NCBI GenBank assembly: GCA_031429355.1
Contig: JANOZM010000013.1
Span: forward strand, 645,554 to 709,553
Reading direction: 5' to 3'
Length of the DNA: 64,000 bases
Source: JANOZM01 sp031429355
Lineage (GTDB): Bacteria; Pseudomonadota; Gammaproteobacteria; Burkholderiales; Burkholderiaceae_E
Positions 17,375 to 26,833 of the stretch are shown here, piece by piece; positions within the stretch are counted from its first letter, which is position 1, and every line of letters begins with the position of its first letter. The notes under the pieces are model-generated. The model was not told the DNA's origin, searched no databases, and saw only the letters and a program-made list of their open reading frames with translations. A program made the position numbers and the translations under genes.

Positions 17375-20300
17375 ACTATCCACTCGATATCCCCAACCTC
17401 GTGGATGCTCCAAGCTTAAACACCGACGGTCAGCGTGCCTATAGTCAGTTAGCTGTTGAGACGGCTTTTGCACAAAAGACCCTTGAACTGTTTAGCGCGT
17501 TACACCGTTTACGCCAACACCAAGCTTGGCCCGAATCGGTTTATCGTGCGGTTAAAGCCGTGGAGCAAGCCGCTCAAGCCGATAGCTTAAAGGGCTGCGT
17601 TTACGTCATGAATTTGATGCTAGGCGCCTTATCTAAGCTAAGCCCGCAATATCAACCCAATGATGTTGATCATCAAAGTTTGCTGGATTGGGCCGACTTT
17701 GTAGCGTCGTTAGCCAACGGTCAGGTCGATGATTCGCAAGCGGGTTTGGCCATGGCTTTACTCGCGCCGGTATCCTGGTTTCCACAAGTCCCTGAAACTT
17801 TTGCAGAACTCATTCAAGGCCGTTTGTATGATGATGCCTCGAAAATTCTCGCAGCAAATAGGGCAGCGCATTCTTTAGCTGATCCAGTTGCAGAGCCTAT
17901 AACTGAACCCGCATTCGAAATAACAAACCAACCTATTACCGAATCGGCGTTTGAGGCCTTCGATGAGGCACCAGCCGAAGTTGGTCTAGAAACTCTAGGT
18001 GAAGAAGTTGGCCTAGATGAAATTGGTTTGGATGAATCAGGCTTGGATGAATCAGGCCTAGCTAACGAATACCCCGATAGCTTCGTTCAACACGATACCG
18101 GTCTAAACGATTCTGCTTTTGCTCAAGAAAGCTTGAACGAAACGGCCGAAGCTAGTGGTTCTGAAGCCGAATCGGCTGCTGCAGATGAATTTGAATTGTT
18201 GGCCGAAGCGTTTGATCAGTTAGCTCAAGATACTGCTGAAGCCGTTGGGCAACTGGATGCACAAGCCGCTGACAGTGATGCAGCGCGATTACAATGGCAA
18301 GAATTGGTTGAAGCGTTGCAAGATCGTTTTTCGACCGCTGCTAACGCTGCGCGATTTATGAATGTTGCGTCGCTTGACCAAGCTTTAACCATTTGGGGAG
18401 ATCAGTTTTTTGCCTTAAACCAAGGCGACAAACACTTTGCTGATGAATACCGCGCCGTACTCTCGTTGCTGCCTAGTTTTTGGGCCGGTTATTTCCGCTC
18501 ACCAAATTTTGAATCAGCCACAACAGCACTTTCGTTGTTGCGCGAGCCGCTTTGGTTAGAGCAACATGATGATGCATTTCTCGATACTTTAGCGGCACGC
18601 TTAGGTCAGGTTCAATTGACTGCCTCACGGCAAGTCGAACAACGTAGCGAAGCCTTTGATCCAGAAGATTTGTCCTTGGCTATTCCTGCCGATGCAGATT
18701 GGGCGGTCGTCGACAATTTATTACGAGAACTACCTGCTTTGTCGGAACAATTCTCGGGTCTCGTGACGCGTATTTTGCAAGGCGACAATAGCAAAATTGA
18801 AGCAGCGCAACGGATTGCCCACACGCTTAAAGGTTCGGCCAATACTGTTGGTATTCGCGGCGTAGCAAATCTGACTCATCAATTAGAAGATATTTTCGTA
18901 ATTATTAGTCGCGACGATCTCACGATTAATAGCGCCTTGGGTAATTTCTTAAGCGAAGCGGCTGATTGCTTAGAAGAAATGAGTGAGGCGGTAGCTGGTG
19001 TTGGATCTGCTCCTGCCAATTCGGCCGATATTTACACTCGTGCTATTAACTGGACTAATAAGTTAGTTGCTGGCGATATGGACAGTACCGACGAAGTTCA
19101 GTTGTCCGAAGAAACTCAACCGGATGTCCAACTAGGTGCCAATGCAACCCAGTTTGCTCCAATGTCTGGTTTGGCAGAAACAACTTCGTTGAACCTTCCG
19201 GTTCAGCAGCAAGTTCAGCAATTAGCCTCTAACGTTCAAGCCCAGCAAGAAATCGCTAGTCGATTAATTGCGCAAACAGCGGCAAAGGCTCAAGAGACTA
19301 ACACCGAGTCCTCTGGTGATTCTGGAGAAGTCCAAACAGCGGGTGAAAGTGAAGCTAGTGTCCGCGTTTCTGTAGCCTTGATCGATAAATTATTAAGTTT
19401 GGTCGGCGAGAGTTCGGTACTGTTAGCTAAAGTCCAAAACGAAGTTGAGACCATTAACTTAACGCAGCGCAGCGTCGGCGATACAGCCAGCCGCCTCGAA
19501 GAGTTAAGCCACGATTTAGATCGTATGGTTGACTCCAAGAGCGGTATTTTGATGGGCCGTGGAAAGGCCCGTGAAGGCTTCGATGAGCTTGAGCTTGACG
19601 AGTACAACGAGATGCACACAATGGCTCGTCGCTTTGCCGAAATTGGTTCGGACAGCCGCGTGTTGGATGAACAGTTGCGCCAAAACGTATTAGAGTTAGC
19701 CTCTGTTGCGGCCGAAATGGAACGCACCCAGTCGAGTGTTCGGGACCTAACTTTGCAAACGCGCATGGTGCCGGTCAATAGTATTTCTGCTCGATTGCAA
19801 CGCGCTGTGCGCCAAGCTTCGCGCTTAACGCAAAAAGCAGTGCAGTTACATGTGGATGGTGGCGATACCCTTGTTGATAACGAAACCCTCGGTCGTTTAG
19901 TAGACCCATTGATGCACTTGTTGCGTAATGCGGTGGATCACGGCGTAGAGTCTAGTTCAGTGCGGATGACTTCGGGTAAATCTGAGATTGGTCAAATTTA
20001 TGTCTCGTTTATTCGTGACGGTGGCTCACTAACCATTCGTTGCCAAGACGACGGGCAGGGCTTAAATACCTCGCGAATTTTCTCAAAAGCAACCGAGCGT
20101 GGTTTGATCCAACCGGGTGCTTCGTTAAGCGAAGCCGAGATTAGTGATTTAATCTTATTGCCAGGCTTTTCTACGCGTGATTCTGCTAACCAACTTTCTG
20201 GCCGTGGTATTGGTCTAGACGTGGTGGCTCAGTTAGTGCGCGATCTAAAGGGCTCAATCGAAATTCAACATGCACCGGGCGCGGGAACTAGTTTCTTGTT

Positions 20301-21165
20301 AACCCTGCCACTGAACTTAAGTTCGATGCCGGTAATGGTTTCTAAATCAAGTAAATTTGTATTTGCACTGTCATTGCGCGGTGTAGAACAAATTGTTTCA
20401 GTTGACAGCTTAAATCTTGACACCGACCAAGCAACATTAACTGTTGACGGCAACCAATACAACTCGTATTACCTAGAAGATTTAGTAGGCTACCCGCGCG
20501 ATCGCGTTGATAGCACCGAACGTGTTGCAATGTTAGTGCGTGCGCGACGCGGCCAATTGGTTGGTGTCATCGTTCCAGGTCTTGGTCAAGCGCGAAACGT
20601 AATTGTTAAGCCATTAAGTACTTTGATTAGCCGTATTCGCGGTATTGAGGGTGCGGCTGCTTTAGGTGACGGTTCTGCTGCGCCTATTTGCGATCTGCCC
20701 GAATTATTGGCAATTGATGGTGGAACAAGCCAATCGACCAACACACCAGTACGAGCTTTGGTAGCTAAACAAGAGCAATTTACGCAACCGTTTTGCTTAG
20801 TTGTCGATGATTCAGTAAGCGTGCGTCGGGCCATGGAAAGTTTTGTTAGCGATTTAGGTTTTGATGTTGTTGGCGCGCGAGACGGTATTGAGGCACTCGC
20901 TGCATTAGAGCGTCGCAAACCAGCGTTAATTATTGCCGACTTCGAAATGCCGCGTATGAATGGTGTTGAGCTGACTAGAAACGTTCGTGGTAACGAACGC
21001 TTAGCTAGTGTGCCCATTATTATGATTACTTCACGTTCAAGCGAGAAGCATCGTAACTTGGCTTTAGAAGTTGGCGTTAATCACTACATGACTAAACCCT
21101 ACACCGAAGACGATTTGGCAGAACAAGTGTATCGCTTCGCAGGCGCGTTGTTGTCGCGATCGTAA
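17371..21165 (+). CDS. ChpA/PilL-type hybrid chemotaxis histidine kinase
   Basis: A 1264-residue CheA-like hybrid kinase driving the Pil-Chp pathway. It has an N-terminal helical region (1-150) and an acidic, partly repetitive segment (about 205-225, GLDEIGLDESGLDESGLA). One clear HPt domain carries the phospho-His in RIAHTLKGSANTVG (about residue 484). A dimerisation region with LTLQTRMVPVNSIS follows, then the HATPase (LLRNAVDHGVES, DDGQGL, GRGIGLDVV), a CheW-like domain (about 985-1110) and a C-terminal receiver with phospho-Asp in IIADFEMPRMNG (about 1190). Pseudomonas ChpA is about twice as long with many Xpt domains; this is a compact version. It overlaps pilJ by four bases. Confidence 0.92.
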   Translation: MNYPLDIPNLVDAPSLNTDGQRAYSQLAVETAFAQKTLELFSALHRLRQHQAWPESVYRAVKAVEQAAQADSLKGCVYVMNLMLGALSKLSPQYQPNDVDHQSLLDWADFVASLANGQVDDSQAGLAMALLAPVSWFPQVPETFAELIQGRLYDDASKILAANRAAHSLADPVAEPITEPAFEITNQPITESAFEAFDEAPAEVGLETLGEEVGLDEIGLDESGLDESGLANEYPDSFVQHDTGLNDSAFAQESLNETAEASGSEAESAAADEFELLAEAFDQLAQDTAEAVGQLDAQAADSDAARLQWQELVEALQDRFSTAANAARFMNVASLDQALTIWGDQFFALNQGDKHFADEYRAVLSLLPSFWAGYFRSPNFESATTALSLLREPLWLEQHDDAFLDTLAARLGQVQLTASRQVEQRSEAFDPEDLSLAIPADADWAVVDNLLRELPALSEQFSGLVTRILQGDNSKIEAAQRIAHTLKGSANTVGIRGVANLTHQLEDIFVIISRDDLTINSALGNFLSEAADCLEEMSEAVAGVGSAPANSADIYTRAINWTNKLVAGDMDSTDEVQLSEETQPDVQLGANATQFAPMSGLAETTSLNLPVQQQVQQLASNVQAQQEIASRLIAQTAAKAQETNTESSGDSGEVQTAGESEASVRVSVALIDKLLSLVGESSVLLAKVQNEVETINLTQRSVGDTASRLEELSHDLDRMVDSKSGILMGRGKAREGFDELELDEYNEMHTMARRFAEIGSDSRVLDEQLRQNVLELASVAAEMERTQSSVRDLTLQTRMVPVNSISARLQRAVRQASRLTQKAVQLHVDGGDTLVDNETLGRLVDPLMHLLRNAVDHGVESSSVRMTSGKSEIGQIYVSFIRDGGSLTIRCQDDGQGLNTSRIFSKATERGLIQPGASLSEAEISDLILLPGFSTRDSANQLSGRGIGLDVVAQLVRDLKGSIEIQHAPGAGTSFLLTLPLNLSSMPVMVSKSSKFVFALSLRGVEQIVSVDSLNLDTDQATLTVDGNQYNSYYLEDLVGYPRDRVDSTERVAMLVRARRGQLVGVIVPGLGQARNVIVKPLSTLISRIRGIEGAAALGDGSAAPICDLPELLAIDGGTSQSTNTPVRALVAKQEQFTQPFCLVVDDSVSVRRAMESFVSDLGFDVVGARDGIEALAALERRKPALIIADFEMPRMNGVELTRNVRGNERLASVPIIMITSRSSEKHRNLALEVGVNHYMTKPYTEDDLAEQVYRFAGALLSRS

Positions 21166-21209
21166 ACTGATCAAAATGTAAGCGTTGTAACCAGGTTTTA
21201 GCCAAACTT

Positions 21210-21253
21210 GGGCATCTCAATTTAAGTTTTTTGATTTAACTTGAGATAGGCCC
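21210..21253 (+). terminator. Hairpin downstream of the chpA-like gene
   Basis: GGGC-ATCTCAA pairs with TTGAGAT-(AG)-GCCC around an AT-rich imperfect inner stem. It is a strong fold at the end of the pil operon, but no T-run follows it, so it may be a processing or pause site rather than a canonical terminator. Confidence 0.5.
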
Positions 21254-21302
21254 CTAGTTTGGGCTAGCATGGAGTACCCAACATAAAAACTAGGGAGACT
21301 CT

Positions 21303-21767
21303 ATGCAAGTCCAAGAAATTCTTCGGGTAAAAGGCAGTACTTTGTTCACCGCGATGCCCAGCGCAAAGCTGTCCGACAGCGTGGTGACCATGGCCGAACA
21401 CGACATTGGCTCGCTGGTGGTCATGGAAAAAGGCAAATTAGTCGGCATGCTGACTTTTCGCGAAGTCATTCGCGTGTTGGCAAAACGCCAAATGGAACAG
21501 CGCTCAGGGCCAACGCCCCCGGTTGCCGACATTATTGTTCGCGATGTAATGAACCCCAAACCCATTGTTGTATCCCCGCAAACTGACGTTAATGATCTGC
21601 GGCGCACGATGCTAGAAACCAAACAACGTTACTTACCAGTGATGGACGGGGAAATGTTGATGGGTGTTATTTCATTCCATGATGTAGCGCGAGCTGTGCT
21701 CGATGAACAAAGTTTTGAAAACCGTATGCTCAAAGCCTACATTCGGGACTGGCCAGCAGAAGGTTAG
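21303..21767 (+). CDS. CBS-domain protein
   Basis: A 154-residue protein made almost entirely of two CBS motifs (about residues 10-65 and 75-130), which together form one Bateman module that binds adenine nucleotides. Visible elements are VVTMAEHDIGSLVVMEKGKLVGMLTFR (by motif) and RDVMNPKPIVVSPQTDV with YLPVMDGEMLMGVISFHD. There is no catalytic domain, so it is likely a small energy-sensing or regulatory protein with unknown partners. A clear AGGGAGA ribosome-binding site precedes the ATG. It stands alone between the pil operon and pcm. Confidence 0.88.
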   Translation: MQVQEILRVKGSTLFTAMPSAKLSDSVVTMAEHDIGSLVVMEKGKLVGMLTFREVIRVLAKRQMEQRSGPTPPVADIIVRDVMNPKPIVVSPQTDVNDLRRTMLETKQRYLPVMDGEMLMGVISFHDVARAVLDEQSFENRMLKAYIRDWPAEG

Positions 21768-21843
21768 CCCGCAATTCGGTAGAATTCGGGCATGCAAAAT
21801 GTTTGTTTTACCTACCGAGTGACTTTGCCTGAAGGGATAGCCT

Positions 21844-22713
21844 TTGGCCGCCCCTAAAGTCCCTAGCGCAACTGGCAAGTCATGGATGGTTCAGTTGCCC
21901 GCTTCCAAAGATGCCAGCGCTGATCCGTTTAAGCGATCCAAACCCAGCGCCGACGCAATTCGAATAAAACAGGGGTTGCCGCAAGGTGCTAGCATTAATC
22001 TTAAACCCCTTGGTTTAGGCTTAACCTCATCAAGCCGTCGGCAAATGATGGTGCAAGCTTGTGTTTCCGTCGGTGTGCGCCACCCGGCCGTGTTGCAAGC
22101 AATGGCCCAAGTAGAGCGCCATTTATTTGTCGATGAAGGCTTGGCTAGTCGTGCCTACGAAGATTGTGCTTTGCCTATTGGCCATGCCCAAACGATTAGC
22201 AAACCAACTAGCGTTGCGCGCATGATCGAATTAGTTTTGCAAAGACTCGACACGCGGCAAGCCAAACAATTGTCCGCCCTAGAAGTGGGCACCGGATGTG
22301 GTTACCAGGCTGCGGTAATGGCACAAGTGTTTGGCCAAGTCGTGTCGATTGAACGCATTCGTGCATTAGGCGATCTTGCCCGAAACAATTTGCGGCCGCT
22401 ACGAATTAGTAATTTACGTCTCGTTGTTGGTGATGGACATGCCGGAGTGCCAGAAAACGCTCCGTTTGACGCTATCATTGTGGCTGCGGCGGGCGCAAAA
22501 ATTCCGCAAGCGTTATTAGATCAACTGAGTATCGGAGGCTTGTTAGTTGCACCCGTTGTGCACGAAGCGCGTATCGATGTAATGAATACCGATTCACGGC
22601 AACAACAAAATGAGCAAAGCTTGCATTTAGTTGAACGTCGGTCCAAGTTTGATTGGCAACTAACGGTGCTTGATAGCGCACGATTTGTTCCATTAAAATC
22701 TGGGGTCGCTTAG
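21844..22713 (+). CDS. pcm: Protein-L-isoaspartate O-methyltransferase
   Basis: This enzyme methylates abnormal L-isoaspartyl residues with S-adenosylmethionine so that aged proteins can be repaired. The 289-residue product has an N-terminal extension of about 65 residues, common in betaproteobacteria. The PCMT core has MAQVERHLFVDEGLASRAYE, YEDCALPIGHAQTISKP and the SAM-binding motif LEVGTGCGYQAAVMAQ. A TTG start at 21844 is chosen: an in-frame TAG lies two codons upstream and GAAGGGA sits six bases before it. nlpD follows, as in many proteobacteria. Confidence 0.92.
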   Translation: MAAPKVPSATGKSWMVQLPASKDASADPFKRSKPSADAIRIKQGLPQGASINLKPLGLGLTSSSRRQMMVQACVSVGVRHPAVLQAMAQVERHLFVDEGLASRAYEDCALPIGHAQTISKPTSVARMIELVLQRLDTRQAKQLSALEVGTGCGYQAAVMAQVFGQVVSIERIRALGDLARNNLRPLRISNLRLVVGDGHAGVPENAPFDAIIVAAAGAKIPQALLDQLSIGGLLVAPVVHEARIDVMNTDSRQQQNEQSLHLVERRSKFDWQLTVLDSARFVPLKSGVA

Positions 22714-22769
22714 TTTCTTAGTTTATTTTTAGGTTTCTTTTTTTGTTTTAGATTTTTAGGTTAAGTGCT

Positions 22770-23699
22770 ATGCGTTTTCAAAAATTTGTTTTACCGTCGA
22801 CCCTTGTTCTGCTTGCTGTAAGCAGCGTTCTAGTGGGATGCGCAACGCCCAGTTCGGCACCAATCGTGCATCGCACGACGGGCACCGAAACCTCTGAAGC
22901 AAAACGTGAGTACTACACGGTTGGACGCGGCGACACGCTCTCGGGTATTGGTCAGCGATTTGGCGTCAGTACGCGTGACATCGTCGAATGGAACCAACTC
23001 AGCGCCAATCCGGTACTTCAAGCGGGCCAAGTTTTAAGAGTCGCTGCGCCGGTTGCTGCCGTAGCGCCAAAGGCCGCGGCAACACCTGATGTTGCGCAAA
23101 CCGCTCCTATTCGTCCTCCGGTGGCAGTTGCAAGCCCAGTCGATGCGCCAAGGGTTGCAGTAAAGACGGGTCCAAAGGGGATTAAGCGCCCGTACTCGGA
23201 TGATACTTATGCGCAAATGGCTAAAGGTGAAACCAATACCAGTGGAGCTGCTGCATCGCCTTCCGCTGTCGTTATACCGGCGCCTGCAACTGTTACGCCC
23301 ACTGCTGCTGCAACATCGGCAACACCTGCAACGGACACCCGCGCCGACGCCTCGGGTTTAAGTTGGAGTTGGCCTGCAGCAGGTAAAGTCATGCAAACCT
23401 TTGACCGTAAAACCAATAAGGGTTTTACGATTAGTGGGGAACCGGGTAAACCGGTTATTGCCGCCGCAAAAGGTAAAGTAATTTTTGCTAAAGATTTTCC
23501 TGACTATGGCAAATTAGTGATTGTTTCGCATGGGCCCGATTTAGTCTCGATTTACGGCTACAACAATTCGATTTCAGTAAAAGAAGGTCAACAAGTTGAA
23601 CGTGGTCAAAAAGTTGGCGAACAAGGCCCACGGGTTCAATTTGAAGTGCGCCGTTCCGGTCAGCCTATCGATCCGTCGCAATTTTTACCGCAACGATAG
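22770..23699 (+). CDS. nlpD: NlpD-like lipoprotein (LysM plus LytM/M23 domain)
   Basis: An outer-membrane lipoprotein that activates cell-wall amidases at the division site. The 309-residue precursor has a lipobox ending VLVGC (lipidated Cys at about residue 24), a LysM peptidoglycan-binding domain (YYTVGRGDTLSGIGQRFGVS, about 48-92), a Pro/Ala/Thr-rich linker and a C-terminal M23/LytM domain (about 205-309). The M23 metal-ligand residues are missing, as in other NlpD activators, so it should not be a peptidase itself. In many relatives rpoS follows; here the next gene, six bases on, is an exonuclease. Confidence 0.92.
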   Translation: MRFQKFVLPSTLVLLAVSSVLVGCATPSSAPIVHRTTGTETSEAKREYYTVGRGDTLSGIGQRFGVSTRDIVEWNQLSANPVLQAGQVLRVAAPVAAVAPKAAATPDVAQTAPIRPPVAVASPVDAPRVAVKTGPKGIKRPYSDDTYAQMAKGETNTSGAAASPSAVVIPAPATVTPTAAATSATPATDTRADASGLSWSWPAAGKVMQTFDRKTNKGFTISGEPGKPVIAAAKGKVIFAKDFPDYGKLVIVSHGPDLVSIYGYNNSISVKEGQQVERGQKVGEQGPRVQFEVRRSGQPIDPSQFLPQR

Positions 23700-23705
23700 T
23701 TTTAC

Positions 23706-24503
23706 ATGACCCCGATCTTAGTTTTTGACATCGAGACCATTCCCGATGTGAAGGGTCTGCGCGCAATTCGTCCTGAATGGAAAGACCTGCCCGATACCGA
23801 AGTTGCAGCGCTTGCGATGGCTGCACGCAAAGAGCGTACAGGCTCAGACTTTTTGCCTTTGCATGTACACAAAGTAGCGGCAATAGCCTGTTTGTTTCGC
23901 GATAACGAAGGCGTGCGGGTTAAAGCGTTGGGTGAACCCGGCGATTCCGAAGCCAAGTTAATTCAAGACTTTTTTAAAGTAATCGAACGATACACGCCCA
24001 ACTTAGTTTCTTGGAATGGCTCGGGCTTCGATTTGCAAGTGCTGCATTACCGAGGCATGGTTAATGGCGTTCAAGCTCCACGTTATTGGGATATGGGCGC
24101 AGACGATCGTGACTTTAAATACAACAATTATTTAAGCCGCTATCACACGCGTCACACGGACCTAATGGATTTGCTCGCGCTTTACAACGGACGCGCTAAC
24201 GCCCCGCTGGATGAATTGGCAAAACTATGTGGCTTTCCCGGTAAATTAGGAATGGATGGCTCGCAAGTTTGGCCTGCATTTCTCGAAGGCAAGTTGCCTG
24301 AAATTCGTGACTATTGCGAGACCGATGTTGCCAATACTTTTTTACTTTACTTGCGTTGGCAGTTAATGCAAGGCAGCTTAACGCCCAGTGCGTATGCCAT
24401 CGAAATTGATTTGGTAAGGCAAAGCCTAAGTGCGTTAGCAGGCGTTCATTGGCAAGAGTTTTTGGCGGCTTGGCCGACAGATGCTGAAAAGTCAGGTTCA
24501 TAA
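23706..24503 (+). CDS. Predicted 3'-5' exonuclease (PolB-exonuclease-like, RNase H fold)
   Basis: A 265-residue DEDD-type nuclease. Exo motifs visible are ILVFDIETIPD (Asp and Glu), LVSWNGSGFDLQVLHYRG (second Asp) and the C-terminal RDYCETDVANTFLLYLR (third Asp plus the downstream acidic residue). It matches the family annotated as predicted 3'-5' exonucleases related to the exonuclease domain of PolB; the physiological substrate is unknown. It begins six bases after nlpD and its TAA is directly followed by the rlmD ATG, so the genes are co-transcribed. This exonuclease-rlmD pair is typical for Burkholderiales. Confidence 0.87.
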   Translation: MTPILVFDIETIPDVKGLRAIRPEWKDLPDTEVAALAMAARKERTGSDFLPLHVHKVAAIACLFRDNEGVRVKALGEPGDSEAKLIQDFFKVIERYTPNLVSWNGSGFDLQVLHYRGMVNGVQAPRYWDMGADDRDFKYNNYLSRYHTRHTDLMDLLALYNGRANAPLDELAKLCGFPGKLGMDGSQVWPAFLEGKLPEIRDYCETDVANTFLLYLRWQLMQGSLTPSAYAIEIDLVRQSLSALAGVHWQEFLAAWPTDAEKSGS

Positions 24504-25871
24504 ATGGATACCAGCCCATTTGTAATCGAGACCGAATCGCTCGATTTAGAAGCTAATGCAATTGCGCGTCGTGATGGCAAAGTACTGTTTGTGCGAGGTG
24601 CATTAGCACGCGAAAAAGTTCTCGCTAAAATTGTCCGTAGCAAACCCAAATACGACACCGCGCAAACCATTGAAGTGTTGCGCCCGTCAGTGCAACGAGT
24701 AACACCACAATGCCCGCATTACGGCGTATGCGGTGGCTGCTCGATGCAACACTTAGATGCACGAGCGCAAGTTTCCGTAAAGCAGCGCACCCTCGAAGAT
24801 AACTTGTGGCATCTGTCGAAACTTAAGCCCGAAACAATGCTTGTGCCAATAGTCGGTTCGCCATGGGGCTACCGTTTTCGAGCGCGTTTATCGGTGCGTG
24901 ATGTGATAAAAAAAGGCACCGTATTGGTTGGTTTTCATGAAAAGGGCAATAGCTTTGTTGCTGACATGAAGCAATGTGATGTGATGCCTAAACGCATCTC
25001 CGATCTGTTGGTGCCGTTTCGTTCAATGATTGCCGCATTAACTATCCGCAAGCAACTAGCGCAAATTGAAGTGGCTTATAACGACAACCCCGGAGACGGG
25101 CAGGGCGATGTAATGGCCTTAGCCTTGCGTATTTTGGCACCGCTAACAGAAGCTGATGAGCAAGTGCTATTGCAGTTTGAGCAAGCGCATCGCGTCGAGT
25201 TTTGGCTGCAAACTAAAGGTCCCGAAACGGTCCGATTGTTTAGCGCAAAAGAATCTCGTTTAGCTTATGTGCTACCCGAATTTAATGTGCGGATGCCGTT
25301 TAAACCCACCGACTTTACGCAAGTCAATCATCAAATTAATAATGTTATGGTGAGGCGCGCTTTACGTTTACTCGATGTTCGTGCGCACGATCACGTGGTC
25401 GATTTTTTTTGCGGACTGGGTAACTTTACGTTACCGTTGGCAAGGTTGGCGCAAGGAGTAATTGGTATCGAAGGTGCTGCATTGTTGGTAGCACGTGCAA
25501 AAGCCAATGCCCTCGAAAATAATCTCGACGATAAGACCGATTTTTCGGTGGCTAATTTGTTTAACTTTGATCGCGCTGCTTGGGATGCAATTGTTAAGCA
25601 ATTTGATAATCAAATCGTTAACAAACTGTTGATCGATCCGCCGCGCGAAGGAGCCCTAGCTGTGTGTGAAGTGCTGGCCGCTCTACTTGCTGAAGGTCAA
25701 CCAGTGCCCGAGCGTATTGTGTATGTGTCGTGTAATCCGGCTACCTTAGCGCGCGATAGCGGTATCTTAGTCAATGGTGGTTGGGCTTTAAAAGCGGCCG
25801 GGGTTATTAACATGTTCCCGCACACCTCACACGTTGAATCGATTGCGGTCTTTGAGCCGAACGTTGTTTGA
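24504..25871 (+). CDS. rlmD: 23S rRNA (uracil(1939)-C(5))-methyltransferase
   Basis: RlmD makes m5U1939 in 23S rRNA using SAM. The 455-residue protein has an N-terminal TRAM-like domain, the four-cysteine Fe-S motif starting at CPHYGVCGGCSMQH with the last Cys in MKQCDVMP, the SAM-binding DFFCGLGNFTLPLA, and the catalytic segment VYVSCNPATLARD with the nucleophilic Cys. Length and motifs are complete. Its ATG directly abuts the exonuclease stop, and its stop overlaps the next start (TTGA). Confidence 0.95.
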   Translation: MDTSPFVIETESLDLEANAIARRDGKVLFVRGALAREKVLAKIVRSKPKYDTAQTIEVLRPSVQRVTPQCPHYGVCGGCSMQHLDARAQVSVKQRTLEDNLWHLSKLKPETMLVPIVGSPWGYRFRARLSVRDVIKKGTVLVGFHEKGNSFVADMKQCDVMPKRISDLLVPFRSMIAALTIRKQLAQIEVAYNDNPGDGQGDVMALALRILAPLTEADEQVLLQFEQAHRVEFWLQTKGPETVRLFSAKESRLAYVLPEFNVRMPFKPTDFTQVNHQINNVMVRRALRLLDVRAHDHVVDFFCGLGNFTLPLARLAQGVIGIEGAALLVARAKANALENNLDDKTDFSVANLFNFDRAAWDAIVKQFDNQIVNKLLIDPPREGALAVCEVLAALLAEGQPVPERIVYVSCNPATLARDSGILVNGGWALKAAGVINMFPHTSHVESIAVFEPNVV

Positions 25872-26833
25872 AGATAGATTCAACAACTAATCGTCCTTGG
25901 CTAGCCTATTTAAGCCTGCTGGCGGGCATGATGTTAGTTGGCAGTTATGTAGGTTTGTCCAAGCCACTAACCGTCGCTATCCCTGTTTTCATACTTGCAA
26001 CCCTAAGGTTTGCCATGGCCGCAGTGTTGATGCTGCCATGGACCTTTCCGTGGCAGTCTTTGCCGCGCTCTGTCTGGTTAACGTTGTTTGTGCAATCATT
26101 ATTTGGCAATTTTTTGTTTTCTATTTGCATGCTTTACGGCGTTGCGTTTTCTTCGGCAGTTGCTGCGGGTGTCATCATGAGTACCTTGCCTGCGATGGTC
26201 GCTTTGTTATCGCGCATCGTTTTAAAAGAGCAACTGTCGCGCCAAACAGTGTTGGCTATTGGTATTTCCGTCTTGGGTATTTTGTTATTGCAATGGGCCT
26301 CTCAGCAAACTTCATCGCAGTTACATTATGAACAAACGCAACTGATATTCCAGTCTAGCGCCAAAAATAACGACGCACTTGTAGGCAATTTTTTATTGTT
26401 TTGCGCCGTAGTTTGCGAAGGGATTTATGTTGTCACTAGCAAGCGATTAAGCAGTTCAATTAGCCCTAAGTGTAATAGCGCTTTAGTGAATTTGGTTGGT
26501 CTGCTGCTGATGTTGCCTTTTGGAATTTGGCAGCTGCTAAGCACCCCAAATTTTGCCCTAGAGCGACTAGAGTCCAGCACTTGGGCTTTGTTAGTATTTT
26601 ATGCTTTTGCAGCCAGCGTGGGGTCCACATGGCTGTGGATGACGGGTCTTAAAAAAGTACCCGCTTCGCAGGCGGGGGTGTTCACCATTGGTTTGCCCAT
26701 CGCCGCTGTAGCGGTCGGTGTACTTTGGTTAAAAGAACCGATCACGCTATTTCATGGCATTGCTTTTGCATGCTGTTTTGTGGCCTTGTTACTAGTTACT
26801 TTGCAGCGACTCCCAAGTCTCAAGCAAAGCTAA
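25868..26833 (+). CDS. EamA/DMT-family transporter
   Basis: A 321-residue inner-membrane protein with about ten hydrophobic helices arranged as two EamA repeats (about 15-150 and 175-310), the fold of drug/metabolite exporters. The substrate cannot be told. The start is a TTG overlapping the rlmD stop by three bases, indicating coupling. The first real segment is LAYLSLLAGMMLVGSYVGLS. Its 3' end runs 42 bp into the end of the convergent uup gene, so the two reading frames share DNA on opposite strands. Confidence 0.85.
   Translation: MKIDSTTNRPWLAYLSLLAGMMLVGSYVGLSKPLTVAIPVFILATLRFAMAAVLMLPWTFPWQSLPRSVWLTLFVQSLFGNFLFSICMLYGVAFSSAVAAGVIMSTLPAMVALLSRIVLKEQLSRQTVLAIGISVLGILLLQWASQQTSSQLHYEQTQLIFQSSAKNNDALVGNFLLFCAVVCEGIYVVTSKRLSSSISPKCNSALVNLVGLLLMLPFGIWQLLSTPNFALERLESSTWALLVFYAFAASVGSTWLWMTGLKKVPASQAGVFTIGLPIAAVAVGVLWLKEPITLFHGIAFACCFVALLLVTLQRLPSLKQS

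Noticed and set aside
19290..19778. Long antisense reading frame inside the chpA-like gene
   Set aside because: Ser/Arg-rich composition typical of a shadow of the sense codons, no ribosome-binding site and no family resemblance.
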